Shown here piece after piece: positions 14,817 through 20,067 of a stretch of 20,067 bases of DNA (its first letter is position 1; the number at the start of each line of letters is the position of its first letter). This stretch comes from JACCVL01 sp038233135 (GTDB lineage: Bacteria > Actinomycetota > Actinomycetes > Propionibacteriales > Nocardioidaceae), in contig JBBSMN010000028.1 in NCBI GenBank assembly GCA_038233135.1, positions 1-20,067 of the forward strand, in the 5' to 3' direction. The notes under the pieces were generated by a model. That model searched no databases. It was not told the DNA's origin and saw only the letters and a program-made list of their open reading frames with translations. A program made the position numbers and the translations under genes.

Positions 14817-15250
14817 GGCAGCAGGGCAAACCCCTCCGCAGCCGCAGCGGCACGCAGGTCGCGATCGAAACAGGCAAAGGTCCCCGCCGGCGCGTGCAGG
14901 TCCCGGACCTGCACGGCGGTCGCGAGCTGCACCGCGTCGTACGCCCGCAGGCCGTGAGCCGCGACCAGGCGGGCAGCCACGGCGCACACCTGCGCGGTCG
15001 CAGCGACAGGCAGGAACGGTCCGCCGTCCGCGCGCGTCCCTCGCCAGTCGGCCTCGAACTCGAGCACCAGGAGTCCGGCGTCGTCCCCGCCGATAGCGCC
15101 GACGCGTGCCTTCCGCCACAAGGCCGAGGGAACCTCGACCCGGGTGAGCCGGGAGACCACCAGGGCGGCGTCGAGCGCACGGATCACCGTGGCTCCCGGC
15201 TCGTCGGCGTACAGCTTGACCACGGCCGAGCTGTCAGCGAAGACGCTCAC
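14813..15250 (-). CDS. vapC: VapC-family PIN-domain toxin (ribonuclease)
   Basis: A 145-residue PIN domain. The acidic metal-binding set is visible: Asp6 in VFADSSAVVKLY, Glu39 in TRVEVPSAL, Asp105 in RAYDAVQLA, and Asp129/Asp131 in CFDRDL. Known VapC toxins cleave tRNA or rRNA when freed from VapB. All catalytic positions are intact, so it should be an active toxin. The start is GTG 15250, which lies inside the 3' end of the antitoxin gene (17-bp overlap), implying translational coupling. An upstream in-frame extension is not credible because it runs through the antitoxin gene. The module sits between guaB and guaB3 on the same strand. Confidence 0.93.
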   Translation of the reverse strand: MSVFADSSAVVKLYADEPGATVIRALDAALVVSRLTRVEVPSALWRKARVGAIGGDDAGLLVLEFEADWRGTRADGGPFLPVAATAQVCAVAARLVAAHGLRAYDAVQLATAVQVRDLHAPAGTFACFDRDLRAAAAAEGFALLP

Positions 15251-15548
15251 CGCGCCCCTCGGACACGAAGTCTGACAGCGGGCGGCCCCGGCCTGCGGCC
15301 TCGCGCGCTGCCGCGACGCGCTCCGGGTCGGCACGGACAGTGGAAGAACCCGCGGGCTCCGGCTCGAGCAACCCGGCCCGGGCCAGCCGTTCGCGCAGTC
15401 GGTCCACCTCGTCGCCGGCCGCCTCGGGGTCGGTGACCAGGTCGAGGACGCGAGTCACGTAGTCGTTCATGCTGCGCCGCTCGGCCCTGGCCGCATACCG
15501 CACCCGCTCGACGAGGTCGTCGGAGGCCCGCCACGTCACCTGCGCCAT
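15234..15548 (-). CDS. vapB: Ribbon-helix-helix antitoxin of the vapBC module
   Basis: A 104-residue antitoxin. The N-terminal ribbon-helix-helix region (about 1-45) begins MAQVTWRASDDLVERVRYAA and includes MNDYVTRVLDLV. A charged linker and a C-terminal GRPLSDFVSEGRGE segment follow, the latter being the usual toxin-neutralising tail. It immediately precedes and overlaps vapC. ATG 15548 is preceded by TATCAT at 6 nt with no Shine-Dalgarno. Start codon and -10 box are both covered by a palindromic operator, the usual sign of autorepression by VapB or VapBC. Only 31 bp separate it from the end of guaB. Confidence 0.9.
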   Translation of the reverse strand: MAQVTWRASDDLVERVRYAARAERRSMNDYVTRVLDLVTDPEAAGDEVDRLRERLARAGLLEPEPAGSSTVRADPERVAAAREAAGRGRPLSDFVSEGRGERLR

Positions 15549-15573
15549 GCCTGCATGATAGCAGGCATGCAGG
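15546..15573 (-). promoter_or_regulatory. Nested palindromic operator with embedded -10 of vapBC
   Basis: Two overlapping perfect inverted repeats: CATGCCTGC (15546-15554) with GCAGGCATG (15561-15569), and CCTGCATG (15550-15557) with CATGCAGG (15566-15573). The 6-nt centre of the first, ATGATA at 15555-15560, reads TATCAT on the coding strand. That is a -10 box ending 6 nt before ATG 15548. Bound antitoxin would thus cover promoter and start codon together. Confidence 0.75.
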
Positions 15574-15579
15574 CGACAC

Positions 15580-17109
15580 TCAGTGGCCGGAGTAGTTCGG
15601 TGCCTGGACGGTCATCTGAATGTCGTGCGGGTGGCTCTCCCGCAGCCCCGCCGACGTGATCCGGACGAAGCGACCGCGCTCCTGCAGCTCCGGGATGGTG
15701 CGGGCGCCGACGTAGAACATTGACTGGTGCAAGCCACCGATGAGCTGGTGGGCGACCGCTGACAACGGACCGCGATACGGCACCTGGCCCTCGATGCCCT
15801 CCGGCACGATCTTGTCGTCGCTGGCGACGTCGGCCTGGAAGTAACGATCTCGCGAGTACGAGGTCTTGCCCCGCGAGGCCATCGCACCGAGCGACCCCAT
15901 GCCGCGGTAGCTCTTGAACTGCTTGCCGTTGACGAAGATCAGCTCACCGGGGCTCTCGTCGCACCCGGCGAGCAGCGACCCGAGCATGACGCTGTCGGCT
16001 CCGGCGACCAGCGCCTTGGCGATGTCGCCGGAGTACTGCAGGCCGCCGTCCGCGATCACCGGAACACCCGCCGGGCGGCATACCCTGGCCGCCTCGTGGA
16101 TGGCGGTGACCTGCGGCACGCCCACCCCCGCGACCATCCGGGTGGTGCAGATCGAGCCGGGTCCGACACCCACCTTGACCGCGTCGACACCGGCGTCGAC
16201 CAGCGCCTGGGCGCCGGCCCTGGTCGCGACGTTGCCGCCAATGACCTGGACGCCGCGGGTGTGCGGGTCGGACTTGAGCCGCCGGACCATGTCCAGCAGC
16301 AGCCGGGCGTGGCCGTTGGCGGTGTCGGCGACCAGCACGTCGACACCGGCATACACCAGCGCCGTGGCCCGATCCCACGCGTCCCCGAAGAAGCCCAGTG
16401 CGGCAGCGACGCAGAGCCGGCCCTCGGCGTCCTTGGTGGCGAGCGGGTAGCGCTCGGACTTGACGAAGTCCTTGACGGTGATCAGCCCCGTGAGCCGGCC
16501 ACGGTCGTCGACGAGCGGTAGCTTCTCGACCTTGTGCTCGGCGAGCAGTGCCGCCGCGTCGTCGGGCTTGAGGCCGACGGGCGCGGTGATGAGCGGCATC
16601 GGCGTCATCACGTCGCGGACCAGGCGCGAGGGCCACTCGGCCGCCGGGATGAACCGCAGGTCACGGTTGGTGATGATGCCGAGCAGCACCCGATGCTCGT
16701 CGACGACCGGCAGCCCGGACACCCGGAAACGTCCGCAGAGCTCGTCGAGCTCCGCCAACGTCGCACCCGGGCCGATCGTGACCGGGTTGGTGATCATCCC
16801 GGACTCCGACCGCTTCACGAGGTCGACCTGCGCAGCCTGGTCCTCGATCGACAGGTTGCGGTGCAGCACGCCGAGCCCGCCCTGGCGGGCCACCGCGATC
16901 GCCATCCTGGCCTCAGTGACGGTGTCCATGGCACTGGACACCAGCGGTAGCCGTACGTCGAGCGCGCGGGTCAGCCGGGTGGTGGTGTCCACCTCGCTCG
17001 GGATCACGTCGGTCTCGCCGGGCAGCAGCAAGACGTCGTCGAAGGTCAGGGCCAGCGGCGCGAAGTCCCGGGCCGGTTCGGAGGAGATCGGGCCGACCGT
17101 GAGGTCCAT
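15580..17109 (-). CDS. guaB: IMP dehydrogenase
   Basis: A 509-residue IMPDH, the GuaB2-type enzyme that oxidises IMP to XMP with NAD, the committed step to GMP. TIM-barrel N-terminal part with TFDDVLLLPGETDVIP. Two CBS domains (about 100-220; MITNPVTIGPGATLAEL and VRDVMTPMPLITAPVG), which bind adenine or guanine nucleotides as regulators. Catalytic loop VGPGSICTTR with Cys321, flap KSYRGMGSLGAM and the Arg-Tyr of the DRYFQ stretch. All active-site residues are present, so this is the functional IMPDH of the pair. ATG 17109 is set by the MDLTVG start and by TACGAT 6 nt upstream. It is first in the minus-strand run guaB-vapB-vapC-guaB3-guaA and divergent from the FG-GAP gene. Confidence 0.97.
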   Translation of the reverse strand: MDLTVGPISSEPARDFAPLALTFDDVLLLPGETDVIPSEVDTTTRLTRALDVRLPLVSSAMDTVTEARMAIAVARQGGLGVLHRNLSIEDQAAQVDLVKRSESGMITNPVTIGPGATLAELDELCGRFRVSGLPVVDEHRVLLGIITNRDLRFIPAAEWPSRLVRDVMTPMPLITAPVGLKPDDAAALLAEHKVEKLPLVDDRGRLTGLITVKDFVKSERYPLATKDAEGRLCVAAALGFFGDAWDRATALVYAGVDVLVADTANGHARLLLDMVRRLKSDPHTRGVQVIGGNVATRAGAQALVDAGVDAVKVGVGPGSICTTRMVAGVGVPQVTAIHEAARVCRPAGVPVIADGGLQYSGDIAKALVAGADSVMLGSLLAGCDESPGELIFVNGKQFKSYRGMGSLGAMASRGKTSYSRDRYFQADVASDDKIVPEGIEGQVPYRGPLSAVAHQLIGGLHQSMFYVGARTIPELQERGRFVRITSAGLRESHPHDIQMTVQAPNYSGH

Positions 17110-17115
17110 GCATCC

Positions 17116-17121
17116 ATCGTA
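17116..17121 (-). promoter_or_regulatory. guaB: -10 box, leaderless start of guaB
   Basis: Minus-strand TACGAT ends 6 nt before ATG 17109. No Shine-Dalgarno or -35 is recognisable. It lies in the 127-bp divergent gap shared with the FG-GAP gene. Confidence 0.45.
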
Positions 17122-17183
17122 CGCACGGGGCACGTCGTAGCCCCGCCACAACGCCGCTATAGACGTCGAGGCCTCCTGCCCAA

Positions 17184-17231
17184 TACCTTGTGCACGGCGA
17201 CGCTGTCAAGCGCGTTGCCGTGACAAGGGGG
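17184..17231 (+). promoter_or_regulatory. Possible -10 box and clear ribosome binding site of the FG-GAP gene
   Basis: AAGGGGG at 17225-17231 lies 5 nt before ATG 17237 and is a strong Shine-Dalgarno. TACCTT at 17184-17189 fits TANNNT and would give a leader of about 40 nt; this promoter assignment is weak. Confidence 0.35.
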
Positions 17232-17236
17232 TCACC

Positions 17237-18562
17237 ATGCGCACATCTGCCATCGGCTACGGGCTTATCGCCACCGCCGTCATCCTGCCGCTTTCGCTGG
17301 TCGGCACAAGCGCGACGGCTGCAGGCTCGAACGCGCCAGCCGACGACCCGTCGAGTTCCCGAGCCGACCTGGTCGTGAAGGACACGGCCCCGGCGGCCGG
17401 CCTGTCGGCGAAGAGCAAGACCTGGTCGGCCGACGGCATCGACTTCAACGACGACGGCGCGCAGGACGTCTGGATCGGCTACCACGGGCAGGGCGGCAAG
17501 CTGTGGCGCAACAACGGCGCCGGCAGCTACACCCGGGTCGCCAAGGGGGCGTGGCCGGCCAACAACCCCGACGGCAAGACCATCGACCGGCACGACTGCG
17601 CCTGGGCCGACGTGGACCGCAACGGCCGGCTCGACGCGTACTGCTCGACCGGGCGGTTCATCCGCAACATCGTCAAGGACGCCGACCGCGACAACGAGAT
17701 GTGGATGCAGCGCCGGCCGGGCAGGTTCCGCGACAACGCGCGGCCCAAGGCGCTCGGGGATGTCTGCGGCCGCGGTCGGCACGTGGCGTTCCTGAACGCC
17801 AATGGCGACAAGTGGCCCGACCTGTTCCTGGGCAATGACGTCCAGCGGAAGATTCCGGACGAGTGCAACGGCAACCCGAACCTGCCGAACGAGCGCAGCA
17901 AGATCTTCATCAACAAGAAGGGCGACGGGTTCAAGTACGTGCGCGACTACTGGGACTACGGCGCAGGGCCCGGCACCGAGTGCGCCGAGGTGCTCGACTT
18001 CGACGGCGACGGCAACGACGACCTGTTCACCTGCCAGGCGCCGAACAAGCCGCCCGTGCTCTACCGCAACCAGATCAACCAGCACCGCTTCGTTGACGTC
18101 ACCGCGAAGCAGCCGGAGCTGACCCATGGGATCAGCGACGCCGAGGTCCGGGACCTGGACGGCGACCGTGACGACGACCTGGTCACGGCCGCGGCCGACG
18201 GTTTCTACTTCCAGCTCAACAACGGCGGCAGGTTCAGTGCCCGCGTTCTGATTGGGTCGGCTCCCGGCGGGAGTGGAAACTCGGTCGAGGTCGGCGACGC
18301 GGACGGTGACGGCCAACTCGACGTCTACGGCATGGTCTACGGCACCAGGACCACCAACCCCGACGACGTGCTGTACCTCAACGACGGCAACCTGAGCGGC
18401 TTTACCCCCGCATCGCCGGTGCCCTCGGCGGCTGGCTCGGCCCAGCAGGTCATCACCCTGAACCCGAACGCCGGCCCACGCGACGCGTTCCTGGCGCTGA
18501 ACGGGTTCGGGCGGGACATCGCACCCGGCCGGATCCAGCTGCTCCACATGGTCCGCCCGTAG
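17237..18562 (+). CDS. Secreted FG-GAP/VCBS-like repeat protein
   Basis: A 441-residue protein with a Sec signal peptide (hydrophobic 7-26, likely cleavage after the TSATAAG stretch near 29). At least six repeats of the FG-GAP/VCBS type follow, each with an Asp/Asn calcium-binding-like loop near residues 69-77 (DFNDDGAQD), 125-133, 187-195, 254-262 (DFDGDGNDD), 306-314 and 354-362 (DADGDGQLD). The mature part has six cysteines (121, 136, 177, 210, 249, 266), an even number compatible with disulfides outside the cell. Such repeats build a beta-propeller as in integrin alpha chains and many bacterial exoproteins. No catalytic domain is recognised, so a binding or adhesion role is only a possibility. 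The gene has its own promoter region and no operon partner; the downstream neighbours are toxin-antitoxin remnants. Confidence 0.85.
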   Translation: MRTSAIGYGLIATAVILPLSLVGTSATAAGSNAPADDPSSSRADLVVKDTAPAAGLSAKSKTWSADGIDFNDDGAQDVWIGYHGQGGKLWRNNGAGSYTRVAKGAWPANNPDGKTIDRHDCAWADVDRNGRLDAYCSTGRFIRNIVKDADRDNEMWMQRRPGRFRDNARPKALGDVCGRGRHVAFLNANGDKWPDLFLGNDVQRKIPDECNGNPNLPNERSKIFINKKGDGFKYVRDYWDYGAGPGTECAEVLDFDGDGNDDLFTCQAPNKPPVLYRNQINQHRFVDVTAKQPELTHGISDAEVRDLDGDRDDDLVTAAADGFYFQLNNGGRFSARVLIGSAPGGSGNSVEVGDADGDGQLDVYGMVYGTRTTNPDDVLYLNDGNLSGFTPASPVPSAAGSAQQVITLNPNAGPRDAFLALNGFGRDIAPGRIQLLHMVRP

Positions 18563-18590
18563 TTGCCTCCTACCCCTGAACTGTCAGATG

Positions 18591-18612
18591 CAGGAAAGTC
18601 TGAAGACTCCTG
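18591..18612 (+). terminator. Hairpin after the FG-GAP gene
   Basis: CAGG-AA-AGTCT / AGACT-CCTG forms a 9-bp stem with a 2-nt bulge and a 2-nt loop by sequence. It is weak and lacks a T-tract. It lies 29 bp past the FG-GAP stop and just before the vapB remnant. Confidence 0.3.
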
Positions 18613-18642
18613 CGGCGACGGATTGGGCTGTGCGGCTCGGGC

Positions 18643-18818
18643 GTAGCTGCCGAAGCGAACCGGCATTCGCTGTCCGCGTTCGTCGTGGAGCGGCTCACCG
18701 AGGTCGCCCAGGTGACGCGACTCGATGATTACATCGCGTCCTACCAGCCGCCCACAGGCAGCAGTGTGACGATCGAGGACGCGGTCGTCGCGGTGCGGGA
18801 GGTGCGGGGGCGTCGTGA
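18643..18818 (+). pseudogene. Truncated and frameshifted vapB antitoxin remnant
   Basis: In the frame through 18643 the reading is VAAEANRHSLSAFVVERL, then TEVAQVTRLDDYIASY and later TIEDAVVAVREVRG. This is the C-terminal two thirds of a ribbon-helix-helix VapB antitoxin. The N-terminal DNA-binding strand is missing: upstream codons back to the TGA at 18601 look unrelated and offer no plausible start. At the 3' end the frame runs past the expected stop. Adding one G to the G-run at 18806-18810 would restore REVRGAS followed by TGA at 18816-18818, overlapping the vapC start in the usual way. Truncation and frameshift together indicate a dead gene. Confidence 0.7.
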
Positions 18819-19216
18819 GCCTGGCCGTGGTCGACGCCTCGGCCCTCGTCGCCTTCTACGCCGCCGAGGATCCGCGGTGGGCAACGGTTGCAGCCCGGCT
18901 TGCGGCTGGCGACGCATTGTTCGCACCTGCCCACATAGACGCCGAGATCGTGTCTGCGCTGAGCGGGCTGAGCCAACCGAACCCTGCCCTGCGGGCAGCA
19001 GTGCCCGGCGCCTTGCGACATCTGGCGGGGTTTCCGATAAGGCGTATGCCGCTCGCGCCGCTGCTGCAGCGCATCTGGGAGTTGCGCGACAGCCTCACCG
19101 CGTACGACGCCGCCTAGGTTACGCTGGCCGAACGCCTCGACGGCCCTGTCATCACCTGCGATGGGAAACTGACCCGGACCAGTGGACCACGGTGCACATT
19201 CGATCTGATCACCTGA
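18815..19216 (+). pseudogene. vapC (PIN toxin) interrupted by an in-frame TAG
   Basis: From GTG 18815 the reading is VSLAVVDASALVAFYAAEDP and onward, a VapC PIN domain with Asp7, Glu44 and Asp98 (in LTAYDAA). A TAG at 19115-19117 then ends the frame after 100 codons. The same frame continues beyond it as VTLAERLDGPVITCDGKLTR to a TGA at 19214-19216. That is exactly the expected C-terminus of a 133-residue VapC, including the last acidic residue in TCD. The stop falls where homologues carry an aromatic residue after YDAA, so a single change of a Tyr codon to TAG explains it. The truncated product lacks the final strand and metal-site Asp. With its antitoxin also broken, this is a decayed vapBC copy. 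Confidence 0.8.
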
Positions 19217-19373
19217 CCGCATCCTGATAGCCGATGTCCCACTGGGGAGTCCCGCTAGCATTGACAGCAGGAGGTGGTCGTCGTGGCCGCGCCTGTGCGC
19301 CGTTAGCGCGGTTGCGAGATCCGCGGGCGAGGACAGCCCGATCCGTCGTCGTCGTGCGGCTACCGGTGGCACC
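19217..19373 (+). other. Gene-free gap with an orphan ribosome binding site and 7-codon frame
   Basis: Between the vapC remnant and the next operator I find no real gene. It holds TAGCAT (19256-19261) and a consensus AGGAGG (19269-19274). A GTG at 19283, 8 nt further, opens a frame that closes after seven codons (VAAPVRR, TAG at 19304-19306). This looks like the start region of a lost gene or a micro-ORF. Confidence 0.3.
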
Positions 19374-19415
19374 GCAGGTTACTATGCATGGTAGCCGTGG
19401 AGCAAGGTAACCTGC
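19374..19415 (+). promoter_or_regulatory. 9-bp inverted-repeat operator with embedded -10
   Basis: GCAGGTTAC (19374-19382) and GTAACCTGC (19407-19415) are a perfect 9-bp inverted repeat separated by 24 nt. Between them is a smaller imperfect palindrome, CTATGCATGGTAG (19382-19394). The right arm contains TAACCT (19408-19413), a -10 box that ends 6 nt before GTG 19420. As with the vapB operator, repressor binding would cover the promoter. Confidence 0.65.
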
Positions 19416-19419
19416 ATAA

Positions 19420-19641
19420 GTGGAGATCGCGGACAGCGCGCGCAAGCACGGTGTTGTCGACGAGGACATCGAGCACGCAGTCCGCAATGCCATCCGCGTT
19501 GTGAGCCAAGGTGATCGTGATCTCTACATCGGTGCCGACCGGACCGGCCGGCTCCTGGAAGTCGTCACCCTCGACGATGACGGCCAGCCGGTGGCGATCC
19601 ACGCCATGGCGCTACGACCCGCGTTTTACGAGCACTTGTAG
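19420..19641 (+). CDS. Small BrnT-like putative toxin of a two-gene toxin-antitoxin pair
   Basis: A 73-residue protein starting at GTG 19420 with no Shine-Dalgarno and a -10 box 6 nt upstream. The sequence begins VEIADSARKHGVVDEDIEHA, then a beta-rich region (DLYIGADRTGRLLEVVTLDD) and a conserved-looking HAMALRPAFYEHL tail. The arrangement (helix with KHGV and acidic residues, then strands with a GRLLEVV core and late Arg/Tyr) recalls BrnT and related RelE-fold RNases. I infer this by pattern; it is not proven. It is followed 11 bp later by a small HTH protein and preceded by a palindromic operator. That is the toxin-first order of BrnTA and HigBA modules. A non-toxin role for this pair remains possible. 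Confidence 0.65.
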   Translation: MEIADSARKHGVVDEDIEHAVRNAIRVVSQGDRDLYIGADRTGRLLEVVTLDDDGQPVAIHAMALRPAFYEHL

Positions 19642-19652
19642 AGGTGATGGAC

Positions 19653-19934
19653 ATGCCGCGTACCCGTGAACAGCTCCAGCAAGCCGCCGACGCCGCCGAG
19701 CAGTGGCTCGACTCCCTAGATCCGTCGGCCATTGCCTCGCCGGACGCCGATGCCAGTCGTTTGCGTCGCATCGGGGATGCCCTACGTGCTGTTGCCAGGG
19801 GCCAGGCGGAGTTGGCCGATGCCGTGGCCGAGGCCCGGGCTCACGGACACACGTGGACCCAGATCGCAGCCATGCTCGGCACCAGCCGCCAGGCCGCTCA
19901 GGAACGGTACGGCGAACTGGCCGAGCGTTCGTAG
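19653..19934 (+). CDS. Small HTH protein, putative antitoxin partner
   Basis: A 93-residue protein. ATG 19653 is chosen because GAGGTG (19641-19646) lies 6 nt upstream; GTG 19644 and ATG 19647 are in-frame alternatives. It has a helical N-terminus (MPRTREQLQQAADAAEQWLD), a mid-region LRRIGDALRAVARGQAELADAVAEA likely to form a coiled helix, and a C-terminal helix-turn-helix (about 67-86, HTWTQIAAMLGTSRQAAQERY). DNA binding by the C-terminal HTH would let it repress the operator in front of the pair. Antitoxin function is inferred from position, size and operator. It is conventionally translated with a Shine-Dalgarno, while the gene before it looks leaderless. Confidence 0.7.
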   Translation: MPRTREQLQQAADAAEQWLDSLDPSAIASPDADASRLRRIGDALRAVARGQAELADAVAEARAHGHTWTQIAAMLGTSRQAAQERYGELAERS

Positions 19935-19961
19935 ACCGATCGGTCGCGGGACGTCTTCCCG

Positions 19962-19982
19962 TGTCTTACAGTATGTGGGACA
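19962..19982 (+). promoter_or_regulatory. Imperfect palindrome before the last gene
   Basis: TGTCTTACA (19962-19970) and TGTGGGACA (19974-19982) are inverted repeats matching at seven of nine positions around GTA. TACAGT at 19967-19972 overlaps it as a possible -10 box. It stands in the 56 bp between the HTH gene and the partial antitoxin gene and is a plausible autoregulatory operator. Confidence 0.45.
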
Positions 19983-19990
19983 GTCGATGC

Positions 19991-20067
19991 ATGGCTGACA
20001 CAATCACTTTCCGACCCGACGAGGATGCTTCGCGAGCTCTGGCGGTCTTGACCCGAGACGGCACCCC
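19991..20067 (+). CDS. N-terminus of a putative ribbon-helix-helix antitoxin (cut by window end)
   Basis: ATG 19991 opens a frame that runs off the window: MADTITFRPDEDASRALAVL followed by TRDGTP. The strand-like TITFRP followed by an acidic helix start (DEDASRALAVL) is the usual beginning of small RHH/CopG-type antitoxins. The palindrome just upstream fits an autoregulated module. Only 25 codons are visible, so the assignment is tentative; a toxin gene would be expected downstream beyond the window. Confidence 0.5.
   Translation, partial: MADTITFRPDEDASRALAVLTRDGT

Noticed and set aside
14813..15334. Longer vapC starting at 15334
   Set aside because: The extra N-terminal residues are an out-of-frame translation of the vapB 3' end; PIN homology begins at GTG 15250.
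16913..18547. A 544-codon open frame antisense to the FG-GAP gene
   Set aside because: It is a shadow frame of GC-rich coding DNA: Val/Asp/Ala-rich without family features, while the opposite strand has a signal peptide, Shine-Dalgarno and repeats.
18600..20067. Insertion sequence or phage remnant explaining the toxin-antitoxin cluster
   Set aside because: No transposase, integrase, terminal inverted repeats or target duplication could be seen in the window.

Overview
The window is very GC-rich chromosomal DNA with GTG starts, vapBC modules, a mycothiol-type LmbE protein and the guaB/guaB3/guaA block. This points to an actinomycete (Actinomycetota). I cannot place it to genus from sequence reading alone.

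Left part (1-7.2 kb): the 5' end of sucC leaves the window on the minus strand. An EphD-type alpha/beta hydrolase follows on plus, tail to tail with a small IcmB-like cobalamin-binding protein on minus. Then come a membrane-anchored M23/LytM peptidase (plus), the SF1 helicase PcrA (minus), a PIG-L/LmbE deacetylase (plus) and a Tat-exported glycerophosphodiester phosphodiesterase (minus).

Middle (7.2-11.9 kb): a glutathionyl-hydroquinone-reductase-like enzyme lies directly downstream of a gamma-glutamyltransferase, both on minus. A plus-strand two-component pair follows: a KdpE/OmpR-type regulator overlapping by 4 bp a soluble PAS histidine kinase.

Right part (11.9-17.1 kb): the guanine-nucleotide block runs on minus as guaB (IMPDH), vapB, vapC, guaB3, guaA. 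A toxin-antitoxin module therefore sits between the two IMPDH paralogues. A secreted FG-GAP/VCBS-type protein is divergent from guaB.

Right end (18.6-20.07 kb): a toxin-antitoxin graveyard and nursery. It holds a broken vapBC (truncated and frameshifted vapB, vapC with an in-frame TAG), an apparently intact small two-gene pair (BrnT-like protein plus HTH protein) behind a 9-bp inverted repeat, and the start of another putative antitoxin cut by the window edge.

Two window-wide patterns stand out. First, eleven start codons are preceded by a TANNNT hexamer ending 6-9 nt upstream, ten of them without a convincing Shine-Dalgarno. This implies leaderless mRNAs for most genes here, including two toxin-antitoxin operons whose -10 box is buried in the operator palindrome. 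Second, three of the four tail-to-tail gene pairs carry a palindrome that contains both stop codons. No tRNA, rRNA, CRISPR array or insertion sequence was seen.
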